Under the pieces are notes generated by a model. It had not been told where the DNA came from. It did no database searches and saw only the letters and a program-made list of their open reading frames with translations. Below, one piece after another: positions 14,101 to 27,093 of a stretch of DNA of 64,000 bases. The DNA is taken from NCBI RefSeq assembly GCF_047663525.1, contig NC_092592.1:23332501-23396500 (forward strand), written 5' to 3'. Numbering within the stretch: position 1 is the stretch's first letter; each line of letters starts with the position of its first letter. The stretch is from Anas platyrhynchos. Lineage: Eukaryota; Chordata; Aves; Anseriformes; Anatidae. Position numbers and translations under genes: made by a program.

Positions 14101-15948
14101 TAAGGATACCTCCAGCACACACACGTTTGCTCCTCCATCCTGCTGCTTTCTCTGCATCTTCTGCCAGATGCAGAGCACTAGCTGCTGGAAAGCCAGGCAG
14201 CCTCCTCATCTGTGTGCAAGAATAAAAGCACACAGAGCCGTGAGAAGCCACTTGCACAATGAAGACATCGTGTTCCTGACTTCTTCACTATCTGTGCTGC
14301 TCGTGGAGGATCTAGGGGCAGGGGACATCAAAACCCTCAGTATGGGAAGCATTTTGATTGACATTCAAGTACAGCTTCACTCTGTTAGACACTTCACCAC
14401 CAGAAGTGATTACATCAGTTAGGAATTGAATACACCCTGACCTACATTTTCAGAAGCCAATAAAGAAGATGGGTATCACAATCCACTTTCACAGGTACGT
14501 GCTGGTTATTTCAGGATGAATCAACACACGCAGACAGTAGGTTGAGAGCTAGATTTTGGGTAAAAAACGCAAAGCCAGCTGGGTAGGGAGTGGGAGAAGT
14601 AGGAGTTTTTCTTCAGTATGCCTGGGGAATTTGTATCTCGTATCACCGTCTGAGAATCAGCAGGAATATTGCAAGCAAACTGGTCTGACAAAGTTAATTT
14701 CCTGGTCCTGCTGCTGTGTTTGTTATTAGCTTTCATTAGTTATGACTCAACTGATATTTGGACAACGATTCATTCCGAACTCATTAGCAGTAAAATATGC
14801 TTTTTCTTGAAGATATTTCTAAAGTAAACTTGAAATAAGAGCATAAGGGGAATCTTACAGGAATCTTGTGTAATGCCACTTTCTTTGGGAAACTGTCTGG
14901 TAGGCTGGGGCTTTGTGCTAGGTACCATCAAAAAGCTGCTGTTGTCTTACAGGGATTTACATTGGCAAGGGACAGAAGAAGCCCCATTTCTCAAAGTCTG
15001 AAGACATAAATACATCAAAACTTTTCTCAAAGAAGTCTTAAGTCAGAGTTCATACTGACATGGAACTCTAATTCCTTGGTTGAGAGGATGAGTGATGTTG
15101 TGGTGCTGATCTATTTCCTTTGATGATTTTTGGTATCCCTTTTTGGGCTCTGAATGTGAGAGAAATGTTTCTAATGCAACTGAGTTGGCAGGGAACAGAT
15201 CTCCAGCCTCTCTGTGAGGAAATGTTTCTGTGACCACTCAGAAATGGCTCAATATTGCAGTCTACTTTCAATTTTCACTCTTGTGTGTGTGCAAGCTTAT
15301 GCAACTGAGCAGCATATGATTGCAATTGTCTGTCACCAGCTCCTTCCCCAGCATCGCTGCATATCCAGCAGCTCACCTTAAGACATCCTCCACCTCTCAC
15401 ACAGGTCATATCCCACAGCCCTACCGTCTTTCCTTTCACACCGTGCCCAGCTCCCCAGCCTGTTCATCATTTCCCTCATCTCCATAGCCCCCTGCCTCAG
15501 CTTGTTTTCTAATCAAAACATGATTAGAAAAATCCATGAGGGGTTTGTTTCCGTCCTCTCTAAGGAAAACAGTGGCATGTAAAACTACTAAATCGTCCCT
15601 CACAGGAACCAGAGTTGTGTTGTTTTGTGGATTTATTTTCTTTGTTTGCTATCTTAAAGAAAACAAAAGGCAATGATGTCAGGACTCGGTCTTTCTTTGG
15701 CCTCACTTTCCAAGCTTCTTTAAACATTGTGGAGCATCATTAGGAACCTCAGCTCTGACTCCAACCACACTTTTTGCAGAAAGCAGTGTCCCAGGCTGCT
15801 CAGCTCAAAGTTCTTTTGAATGGGCTGCCCCAGACTTCGCCATATTTCCAATAACAGGTTTTAGGCTCTATTTCTCTCTGCTCCAGCTCTGCCCAGCATT
15901 TTCCTGGGAGTTTCTTTGCTCAGTCTCACCCTTGTTTGTGCATTATGC

Positions 15949-16295
15949 GAGGAGAGGAGAGGAGAGGAGAGGAGAGGAGAGGAGAGGAGAGGAGAGGAGA
16001 GGAGAGGAGAGGAGAGGAGAGGAGAGGAGAGGAGAGGAGAGGAGAGGAGAGGAGAGGAGAGGAGAGGAGAGGAGAGGAGAGGAGAGGAGAGGAGAGGAGA
16101 GGAGAGGAGAGGAGAGGAGAGGAGAGGAGAGGAGAGGAGAGGAGAGGAGAGGAGAGGAGAGGAGAGGAGAGGAGAGGAGAGGAGAGGAGAGGAGAGGAGA
16201 GGAGAGGAGAGGAGAGGAGAGGAGAGGAGAGGAGAGGAGAGGAGAGGAGAGGAGAGGAGAGGAGAGGAGAGGAGAGGAGAGGAGAGGAGAGGAGA
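15949..16295 (+). repeat. (GGAGA)n pentanucleotide microsatellite, about 69 perfect units
   Basis: About 347 bp of the unit GAGGA/GGAGA with no interruption that I can find. The plus strand is pure purine and the minus strand pure pyrimidine. Because the unit is five bases and lacks stop codons in every phase, all six frames are open and give repeats of GEERR on plus and LLSSP on minus. These frames are artefacts of the repeat, not genes. The perfect length suggests recent expansion or strong length instability, and the assembled length may not be exact. Confidence 0.98.
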
Positions 16296-19200
16296 AAAAA
16301 CGAACAACAGAGTTCAAAAAAGAACTTTGTAGGCCACACTCCTATAAGCTTTTGTGACTGCTTCAATAAATAATTAAAGATTAGTATTAATTCTGAAACA
16401 TATGTGATCTTTTCTATGTCATCTACAGTCACCTAGTCATGACTCCTGTCAAGTTACAAGATGTATTCAGAAAAGATTAAGCAAGCAGGAATGAAACTAC
16501 TTTGGATGTGGCAAAATAATTCTTGGGTATAAAAAAAACCACAGCAATTAGGGTAAGAACTCAGAGTTTATGTAAAGCAAACAAGAGGGATGATTCAGCT
16601 GTAAAATGCAGAATGATCAACTGCTTTCAGGAATGGCTGGATCCAGACTTTTACTCTCACCATTGGAAAAAAAAAAAAAAAAAAAGAAACATTTACAGGA
16701 TTGACTTCTAGATAATCCAAAGGAAGTCTCAAGCAGAATGGGAACCCAGTGGTAAGATGTCATTATTTTCAACATCTGGTTTATGTAAATTCAATGTACA
16801 AATTGTGCACAGCACCCTCAAAACAGAGGCTATGCCCTGATAACATCAAGTCATTCTTCTGGAGAGATTACAGGATTAAAATATCCAACAAACCACAATA
16901 TGCACTGTAAATAGTGCAGCTCAGAAAAGCTTTTCATTAGCAGGATTACTAGAGGAAGCATACATAATAATATACAGAAAATAGATGTCTTGCATGTTTA
17001 CCTGCTTGCTATACAGTATCAATAAGATAAGCCTGAGTAAGGAAATGTAAAGAAAGAAAGGAAAATACACTGTGCTTTGATGTCAGCTGGAATAGTAGAA
17101 CACGTCCTCTAGAGAGAGTATCATACATACGTATCAAATTCTCACATAGCAGACAGGTGATTTTTTTCAGAATAAAACTAAACTCTTATTTGCTGAAAAG
17201 TTGCATCTTTGGATCATTAAAAAGAACTAGGAAATCTCTATTATTTTTGCTGGGCCTAAAAGTCTCGATTTTAAAAAAGTAACCAATCACATGATTCGTT
17301 TCCATTTTTCAAAAGCAAATGCTTTTAATATTGTTTACAAATTAAGCTAATATTTTTGCAATCATTCTGTAAAATATCTAAAAGTTAGCAATACCAGGAA
17401 ACAGACAGTGTTACCTTCCTTCTAATAAACGGAAAGAGGAGAGTCGATTTGGTTCGATTCCAAATGCCTATTTTGCCAAAGTGAGACAATCAAAGCCACA
17501 GAAAGCTCTGCTTTTGCTGTGATGCTTACAGCTGTTTCTGGACAGCTCTGCACATCTGCATACCCCTTCCTGTGTGGCCCCGGAGGAGGGAAACCAAGGC
17601 TGTGCCCCTGCGGACACCAGACAGAGCACAGGCTCTGTTCTAGGCTTGAACCTGCCACCCCATTACAAGCTCTGCCGCTGCACCAGCCCAGCTGCCATCA
17701 AGCTGTCTCTCCTGCAGAGCCACCCTGAGTTACTCCTATATGGTGTCGTGGGCTCTGGGAGGATGCAGGAGCTCGAGATTAGAAACAGCAGATGCTAAGT
17801 GGAAGAACAGGAGTCCGAGGACAGAGGAATAAGAGTATGTGGTACTGGTAGGTAGGGGCAATGCACATATATTACAGAGTGGGACAAGATGAAATGAAGG
17901 AAGAGGAAAAGAAAACTCCCCAAAAGACATTTTTAGCAAGTACTTTTGAAATGAAGAGTACTTCATCGTTACAGTAATACATTAGGCTTTGCATCCTAAT
18001 GAAGTCATAATGTTAAGTTGATGTTTGCACTTTGGAATGAGTTTTAAGTAAATTAAATACATTTCTTGCAAAATACATGTGTATCATCAAGCTGGCATGT
18101 CCCAGTAGGAAAGTAGGTGCATCAGACAGCTTTAGTCTCTCAGTCCTCACCTCATCTGAGCAGGAAAGGAGCTTCCAGTTGCCCTTCCACAGCCCTTAAA
18201 AAGGGAGGTCAAACTGGACTCTTGGCACATTTTGCGCAAGCTGCAGCAGCTTCACTGCCTAAACAGAAAGCATGTCTGTCACTTGAAGCTGACTGTTTTT
18301 GATCTTTCTTCTTCAAAGTCTTCCATGCGGACTGGTTGACTGTCCTACACAATCCTAGAAAATCACAGGTCTTCATTATAATTCTGGACTGTCTCATCAT
18401 TAGCATCACACACCCCTCTTTGAAGCTGAATCCGCCCTTTCCATTCCACCTGTGGCCAGCCTGCAGCTTGGAAAGTAAAGTACGTGTGGGCAATACCAGT
18501 CATAGCTCTATGCAGAATACACATAAGTAAGATTTAGCGTATGTGTGGTCATTAGGAATGACAATTAGGACAATTAGCCAATTAGATCAGGAATGAATGT
18601 CTCCAATCAGATGAAGTCCAGCCACCTAACAGCCTCAGTACAGCTTGTAATTTTCTTCAGTTGTGCAAATCTCCAAGAAAATCTTTCAATTACCCTAAAT
18701 TCCAGAAATATATTCCAAAATGTATAACCCATCCATTCAGTAGAATACATATATATACACGCATTCATCAGTGATACTTATCTGGCAGCAGATAAGAACA
18801 AGACACCTCAAGATCTTGGTTGGTGAAGGGCCATGACACATGTCACAGGTTCGCAGAATCACACTGTCCTTAGTTTCTGGTTAGAAGAGGTATGAACTAG
18901 CATCGCTTCTGGCTGCTGATGGTTTTTCAATTTCCACTCAAGAGGAGGTTTAGCGACAGGTAATTAGGTTGACCAAGAACCAGAAAGCTTTTGGAGGCCA
19001 GACTAGCATTGCAGAGTGGTGTGGCATTACACAATAGAAGATGGAGGGAAAAAACGCCCAAGAAAAAGAGGATGAATGAGAACTATTAGGACAACATGTC
19101 TATCTTTAACACAGAGCAGTTCACCTTGCTACAAGACAGAGCGGGAAGGGGAAGGCACAGATAATTAACTTCAGCCAGTGTCTAGCCTAGCCATTTCCAT

Positions 19201-22200
19201 AAATTTTATTCTACCACCTTCACAATCCTGCCTAGGGTCTCACACAGAGTTTTGCATGGACAGGAAACTCCCCCATGACCACAGGAAAAATTCCTCTCTC
19301 TCTGTCCTTGAAGGCTGTTATTCCCCTTTTGTTTTACAAAGTTGAGAAAACCCCAGAAAACGTTTCAGATCCTTGTACTTTTGAGTATGCATTTTTTTTC
19401 CCCTTCCAGATCCAAATGTTAGTTTCGGCTTGTAGGAAACGTTGCTGAAGTCTTCATCAGCACTTCTGTTTTTTCAGAGGGGAGGTTTAATTTTCATCTT
19501 GACATGCTGCAAGCCAAAACCAATCTGAAAGGATTAGGGCCCACACAGTTACACTCTCATTCTTTCTGTTCTTTACATGAGAGAATTTACATGTGCTGGG
19601 ATTACACAACTCAGATCAATGCAATACCTGCAGGCAATGGTAAATACTTTCAGAGTATTGCTCAAACAAAATAAGTGCAGCTCATTGTGACATATCTCTG
19701 AAAGAGGAAGTATTTTGAGAGCTGGTAGCACAGTGTCTTAACTAGTTGTCCCTGCCTCTGGCTGACATTGAAATGCTGAAGAGGAACTACATTAATAATA
19801 ATAAAAAAGCCACTGTTTTAATACTCAGATATGCTGCAGGGCTTTTTCTCTCTCTTTGCCAGGTGCACGGACACACCGAGCTATGTAGGAGTGGGAGAAA
19901 GGGAGAATGGGGAACTAGCTGGACCCAGGAGATGCAAAGAGGTTTGTGGTTCCTGGGGGAACAGCTGGGCTGGATGAGGATGAGGCTAGGGCTGGTTTTG
20001 CTAGGGTGCAGGATTCACAGGTATTTGTAAGATAAGAGATGGAAGGGAGTGGACAGTGCGGATTGCTACAGGCAAAGAGGGAGGCTAGGGTCACCGTTTG
20101 GGACAGACCATATGGATCCACGGGAGAGTCACGTATAAGAAGAAAAAGCCAGCTGAACTGGATCTACCTGAGCCAACTTCCTGACCAACCTACTACATTT
20201 TCAAAGACCTTAAAGCTTTAGAGACAAGTAAAAGCAGTTTGCAATTTCTAGGACAATTCTTTCATAGCAATTTCACCTCCACTTAATCTGGAATACATTT
20301 AGTCCCAGAAAAAGATTGTTCATTTGATGATTAATGCCTCTGCTCCCAGGATTTATGATAGTTTATAATCCTATCATCCAATCTTGGGTCATGAACTAAT
20401 CTAAACTATGTAAGCAAACAGAGAGGCAACTGGCATATAAGTGGTGCTTGCGATTACACCGCAAATATTTGTGATGGTTTGTGAGGATAAAAAGAAACAC
20501 ACAAAGTTACATGGTCATGCAATTGCAACACTCACTTAAAACTGCTGCCATTCTATAGCAAAACGTCATCACCTACAATATTCAGTCCTGAAATATAGGC
20601 TGTGAAGTCCACAGAAGTCCTTCCTTCATCAACTTCCATAGACTTTGGAACTTGATTTTAGAACAAAGATTACTTAGTCCAGGCTTAAACTACCTTTCTC
20701 AGTGAATGTCAGGTAGACTGCTACCCTGCTAGTGTTTTTAGCCACTCAAACTACCACTGCCCATCAGATGAAAAGGAAAGTGATTTCATTAAAGATAGCT
20801 CTGGTCATGTTCCTGCCTTGTTCCACTCTTCAAGTGGTTTCTGAAGTTGTGCATCCCTAGGCACACTGTTTCTCTTTTTTCTCCCCACCCCCTACTCTTT
20901 CTTTTTCTCTCTCTCTTTTTTTTTTTTAATTAAATCAGCCTTATATTTGTTTTGTAAAGCCTCACCTGGTGAGGTTCTTTTTAGGCATCGTATCATTACT
21001 GAAAATGCATCAGACTTCTTGAAGAACAACAGCAAATAAATTAAATCATTCATGGACCATGTATCTATTGCACACTGCACTACTTTAGTTAGCTGCATCA
21101 AACAGCTGGCTGGCTGGCATGCAGTGAGCGCCTAAATACAAAAAATACAGCAACATATTTTTACTCACTGCCAGGCTTCTTGTTGAAATGAAAGCTGAAG
21201 ATACGATTCCTATCATAAAAGACTCCTGATACCATAGCACATCAAACAGACTTATGGAAGTAAGTACAAGTTGGTGTTTAATATGCACAGAACGTCTGTC
21301 ATATGAGCCACCCCCTAAAATTCACTCTGCCTCCTATAATTCACTCCATACTCCTCATTGCTAACATTTTCATGGGGTGAGCCTGCCCCAGTTTGCCCCA
21401 GCACTGATCACCAGTGAAATATCCAGTTCTCCCTTTCATTAGAGCTGCTCTCCCGTTTTGAGAGCAAGGGTCATAGCAGTGGAGTTCAGCTTCCTTTGAA
21501 TCAGTGTGATACAGCTGAGCTCACCGTTAGATCTTTTCTGTAGAACTGTTTAGTCTGGATCACGAGTTAGCTCTCTGATTGTGTCACATTTGTCTTCACT
21601 CTTTTCAAAAAAGAAAGGAAAGAGATGCACAGTCCAAATCAAAGCTGCTGATCTTGAGCAATTCCTGTGAATTACTCTCCTTGAGATTTGCATATGTCTA
21701 CCACAAAACCCGCAGAACCTCTGTCAGGTCCCCTCTGAGACTTCTCCAGGTTTCTAAACTGTCTCCAAGATCCTCAGTTCTGTCCTAGGCCCCCAAAGCC
21801 CACCTTCCCATGCTCGTTTTGCCTCCAGTGTTGCTCTCTTGTCACGGTTAGCCTTTTATCCAAAGAATACACAGTAGAGGCTGCAATTAACTTTGAGCTC
21901 CACATTTTCAAAGGGGCTGGTAGACTATGTCCGCGCAGTGAACTACAGTTGGTTCCTTACTACTTCTTCGTAACATGGGGTTGTAAATATCCCTCTCCTC
22001 TGTCCAGCTACAATTTTCATAGAACCTTTGAGTACCTGCTGTCTTACAGCTTCCCCTGCTTTGTCCAGTTCTGCCGAGTTGCATAACCCAAGTTATCGGA
22101 AGACCCTAACAGATGCTGCAGTTGCATAACTGTTGTTTCCTTGTGAAACTGTGCTATAAATGACACTATCACCACCATGAAGAAGTTTCAGTTGTCTTGT

Positions 22201-25162
22201 TCTCTGTCAGCATGTCTTGACTTGGAGGAAAACCCTGAGGTCACTTCTGAGGTTGAGCATATCTGCCCAGCTCTCCCAACCAGTGCTCCTCTCCTGGTCC
22301 TCTGAGAAGATGTGGAGAGGTGTGCCCCTGCGAAACTACCAGCCACAATGCTGGCGTGTTGTTGTCTTCAACTTTTTTATGCCATACCTTATACACCACA
22401 GTTTTATATGTATAATAGATATATATATCCACATCATCATGGACAACCTCACACGTTACTGGGCAGTCACTGGAACAGCCACACGTCCATTCTTAACAAT
22501 CTCATCTGGGAATTCCTGCCAAGCAGAATGAAAATGCAATTCTTCCCCCAGAAGCTGCTGGCAATGGTAGTTAGACTAAACACCAGTTACTTATCTCGCA
22601 TGACTTCAGTCCAAAACTTGTTTTGGTTCTTATATTAATCTTTTTTCTATGCAGCTGTCAGCATTTTTTCTATTAGCAGGCTGAAGCACTGTAAGTCATG
22701 ACAATTCTCAGAGAAACATTACACAACACTGGATTTTATACTTTTGTGTACATTATAACAAGCAAAACTGGTTTCCAAATCCCTCTCCTTATCACAGCCA
22801 GCAGGAAACTCAGTAGGTGCTACATCTACATTAAATAACCAAAGTTTGTAAAAATAACACTGGGAAATAAATAATATCTAGTTATTACTTGTTTTGATTA
22901 GATGTTAGTTCTTTGTTGATAACACACACCCATCAGATTTTCAGGTATCTGAAAGGACCAGTGACAGCTAAGTCAAATTCAGACATTTACATTGATTATG
23001 TTTTAGTTAAATTCTGCTAACAAAGATATGAATATGGCTTTCACAAAATACACGTTATAGATCTATCTGCTCTTGTTTCATGACTTCATCACAACCATCA
23101 GGAAGGCGTAAGTACCAAGAAAACTGTTTGGCATAGCATGGAAAAGCACGCAATTTATCTTTTCTGCTAAAATAGTTGTAAGGGTAAGAGTAGATATTTA
23201 CTTTCCACTGCTTTCCACATATTTCTGAGTTTAAAACCTCCTACAATTTTAAGGTTCCCTCTTACTTTTACTTGCTTACTTAGTTGGAAAGACATACCCA
23301 GTCACAGAGGAAGAAGAAGATATGAAGCATAAAAACCATCAATTTACTTTGGTTTACTGTAACTGTAATGATTAGCACATAATTAATTCTCAGCAAATAC
23401 TTAGGTCTCAGAACCAAGTTTGTCAGCAAGAAGTAGGTGCAGTTGATAACTCATTCCTGAAGGTAGAAAGTCCTTCACTGTACCTACAGCCTCCTGAGAG
23501 GTACCTTCTTATTCCGTAGAGCTCTTGGCACCCCATCTGGCCAGGGTTTCAAAATGATATCAAAAATAACGGTATTTGTAGTGCTGACCACAAATTATTA
23601 GCATCTGTCAGGTTTTAAGAACATGACCACTAATTTATCCCATTACTCCACGATCCTGTGAGACCAGCAGTGCCACAATAACCTGACTAAACATGCAGAA
23701 GAAAGGACGTAGAGAATCGTCAGGTTATGCTGACCCAGCTGCACACACATGCCTTTCTACGCACACAGCACTTTGCCCTTTTCTTACGACAAAGAGAATA
23801 GATGCACACATAAATTTTTCAGGAGAAAGCCAGCATTCTTTGCCTAGCTGTAACACGTGAAGATGAAAATGAAATCCCTGCTTCAGTTTCTCAAGGCACC
23901 AGTCTGAGTCACAAAAAGCGCAAGAGAAAATGGTAGAAATTGTATATAGCATATGGGCTAAATTACACAATTTATTTCTGGAAGAGAAGAAAGCAGAGCA
24001 GTAGGCCTTGGGACTTAGATTTGGCAGTGGCAGGAGGGGGATTTTTGGTAACAATGCAAGGATCAGGACTTGCTAGAAAGTAAGTACAATAACCAAGCAT
24101 GAGCATGGCACTTCCAGAAGAGGGTTGCTACATACCCTTGCTGCCTGCCAGCACTTTCGCTCGTTGCTTGGCGTGGGCAGCCGGCACACTGCAGGGCAGG
24201 AAGGCTGCCAAGTGGGAAATCAATTCCCCAGGCCAGCCACAGGGAGCACCGAGTGCTGCCGAAACCAGGGCAAGCCCTGGCTGTGCGAGCAGAGGAGGGA
24301 CATCGGCTGGAGTCAGCCAGCCCCATAAACCTGGGGCTGGGGCATTAAACACTCTTTGGCTTTCCTCAGTGCCCAGCACAGTCACTAAACCGTCACCCTC
24401 ACGCAAGCCTTCCTGAGTACAGGCTCCACAGGCTTCAGGTTGGGCCTAACCACAACGAAATGGTGGCTGGCTCCCCCAAGCACCACATCCTGTGGGTCTA
24501 AATCCACATCGGCCCACTAACTTCCAAGACATGGCCACGACAGAGCCCTCAGTCCCTGATACGTCACCTTCTTGGCTTCCTCACCAGAGGACCTAGCTCT
24601 GACACCCAAGGGAGAGACCATGAACTGGAGCGTTTGAGCTACCCCAACCCACAGACATACTTACATGACTTACAGTCATTCAGCAAGTGCAGAGACAAAC
24701 TGTGAACCCCCAGGATTGGGACTGAGGAAAGCTTGCTCATCTGCCACTTTGAGCTTGGTTTCTCCACAGCCCAGGGATGAGCTGGGCTCAACGGAGGAGG
24801 CAGGAAGGTAACAGGAGGTTCTCTGCAGGGAGAAACACCTGAAACGCAAGCTGGCCTGCACAGAGCTGAGCACAAGAGGAAAGAGGCAAGCATCTGGCTC
24901 TCAGGGCAGTGTTTTAGGACAGGTTGTGAGTTATAAGCCCCTGCATGCAGCAGGACTTGTACATGTTTTGCATTAGTTGTTTTCTCTACCTCTGTGTTTT
25001 CCAGGCACAAGGGAGCAAGCATCTGACTGCCTAAGTGAAAAAACACTACAAACCTGGCAAACCAGCTGGCAGTGCTCAGCCAGTTTCATGAGGGGAGCCA
25101 TCAGCAGCTGGAAATCGTTTGGAAAAAGAGAATACTGGTACAGAAGGCACTTAAGATGATAT

Positions 25163-25180
25163 GGGGGGGGGGGGGGGGGG
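25163..25180 (+). repeat. poly(G) tract, 18 bases
   Basis: Eighteen consecutive G residues, read directly. Confidence 0.9.
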
Positions 25181-27051
25181 TAGGCAGCTGGTCAGCATTT
25201 GCTGCCTCCATAAGCTCAGCTGATAAGGCCACCTCTGAGCTCGCAAGTTGTATAAGCTCGAACATAAGCAGAGCATGCTCAATACTTAATTGTTCCAGCC
25301 CTCTGCACCCACGTCATTCCCCTATTTGTTTTTTCTGGCTAGCTCGACAAAATGTTGAGTCAGATATTTTGAATGGCTCTAGAAGTTTTGTAAATAAATC
25401 ATTTAAAGGGACTTTGTAATTACCAAATGTTGTTACTTAGGGTTGTAACCTACAGCTTCTGTGAAAGTCTGAAAAGGTGTATAAACAGCCTTATATCAAC
25501 ACAGTTTCTAGGAGTACTTTTTCAGATTTTTTTTGATGGAGAGGGTACATCTTGCTCAGCTTAAAACAGATTTTCACTAGCTCATCCTAGACTTTGAGCT
25601 ACTTAGCCCTCCAAATTGCTCACTATTCAGTACTGAGGGCAAATTAAAGTACCTGCTATCTAAACTCTTCAGGAAGTACTGCTAATGTATTCTTCCACAT
25701 CCCTTCAAATTGCGTATCTGTAATACTACAGTTTCTCTCCATACATTCAAATCAAACTAGCCATGTTTCTGCCTGTCTGGCCTACCAACCATCCAGCTTG
25801 CCATAAGGAAAACCTGTTATCTTAAAACTCCAGTTTGTGTGTTTGTTTGCGGTTTTTTTGTTTGTGTTTTGTTTTGTTTTGTTTTTTAAACTTAATCTTA
25901 TAGCTGACAGAAAGGTATACTTGCATTTATGCTGACCAAAGGCAGAACCACCTGTTGCATGTTGGCTTATTTCTCCTTTCTCTCCTTCTACTGCCTTGTC
26001 CACACCTATAGACTCAATCATGGCAAGCTGTGCAGTTTGGGGGATGAGGTGATTAGTAAGCTTTTTCAAGCCTTCTTTTAAAACATTAGAAAGTCTGAAA
26101 AGAAATATATTTTTTTTTTCTCAGTGTTATTTTCCACAGCTAAAGGCCTCTCTATATTCATTCTGCTAAGTGTCTGGAATGGTTGTGTTTGTTGCTTTGG
26201 AGGTGTGGGCTATTTGTGTGTCCCGAGCAACTTCCAATTTCCAAAAATTAGAAACATATTTGAGTTTTTGGAAAGCAGCTCTCTGGTTGTTGTTTTCTTG
26301 ATAAAGAAAACATAGAACAAACAAAACTCCAGATTTTGTGACAAAAACCTTTCCGTTTGGATCATACTGAGTGATGCAGGACCAGCCTAAACATTGGAGC
26401 AAACCGGCACATCCACCAAGCCCAGCACACAAACCCGGGGTCTTACATGTGGTCTGTATGCAAATGTGACAGTAAACTCACACTAATTAGTCTGTCAAGG
26501 TGATCTGGGAATAAATCCACAGGGTTTTTGTAGTTTGTAAGAGTTTTTCTTTTTAAACTCAGATGACTGATTTTTCAGAAGCAGCCTTATAGGTGCTTCA
26601 AAAAGGAGTGAATGGATGTATGCAGGTAATAGTGGAAGCTTAATTGTGGATTAAAGCAAGGATAAGTAAAATTTCTGAGTTCACTAAAGTAAAGCCACAT
26701 CACAGCTATGCACTGCTTCCAGTAACTTGGAGGGACAATGAATGACAATTTAATGTTCTGTCATTAAAAACTGTTCCAAAACTGCTTTAGAGATGGAATA
26801 GTCTGATAGTCTTAAACATAACACACTAGATTAACTGATTCACTAAACCCAGTAATGACTAATTTTTCAAATCATAAAAAATAATGACTGTAGACTGTGC
26901 ACTGTGCTGCTTTTCCCTGGAAGGTACTCGCATTTGATCAACATGAATAAGGACAAAGCAATTTCCAGAAGTGAATATTGACTCAGCATGGCTCTAAACT
27001 TCTCAAACTCTCTGAGGGACCCAAAGAACACATTTTCCTCCACCCATTAAG

Positions 27052-27092
<41 letters not shown>
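27052..27092 (+). repeat. poly(A) tract, about 41 bases
   Basis: Longest homopolymer in the window. I looked upstream for a processed pseudogene or retroelement body and saw none. Confidence 0.9.

Positions 27093-27093
<1 letters not shown>

Larger units (their letters stand above)
2441..15948. other. Intergenic DNA, no recognised gene
   Basis: About 13.5 kb without a supportable gene. It holds a G15 run (3538-3552), a T25 run (9740-9764) and an A25 run (11104-11128). A GC-richer patch at about 13,300-14,010 has overlapping open frames of 201 and 162 codons. Their composition is low-complexity Pro/Ser/Ala/Arg with no domain, so I do not call them genes. The patch could be regulatory or a non-coding transcript, but nothing in the sequence decides this. 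Confidence 0.55.

Noticed and set aside
15861-16432. Seven overlapping 124-168-codon frames on both strands
   Set aside because: All are produced by the stop-free GGAGA/TCTCC repeat (GEERR and LLSSP repeats); no gene is implied.
27052-27092. A41 run considered as the tail of a processed pseudogene or SINE
   Set aside because: No gene-like or retroelement sequence, polyadenylation signal or target-site duplication could be seen upstream.
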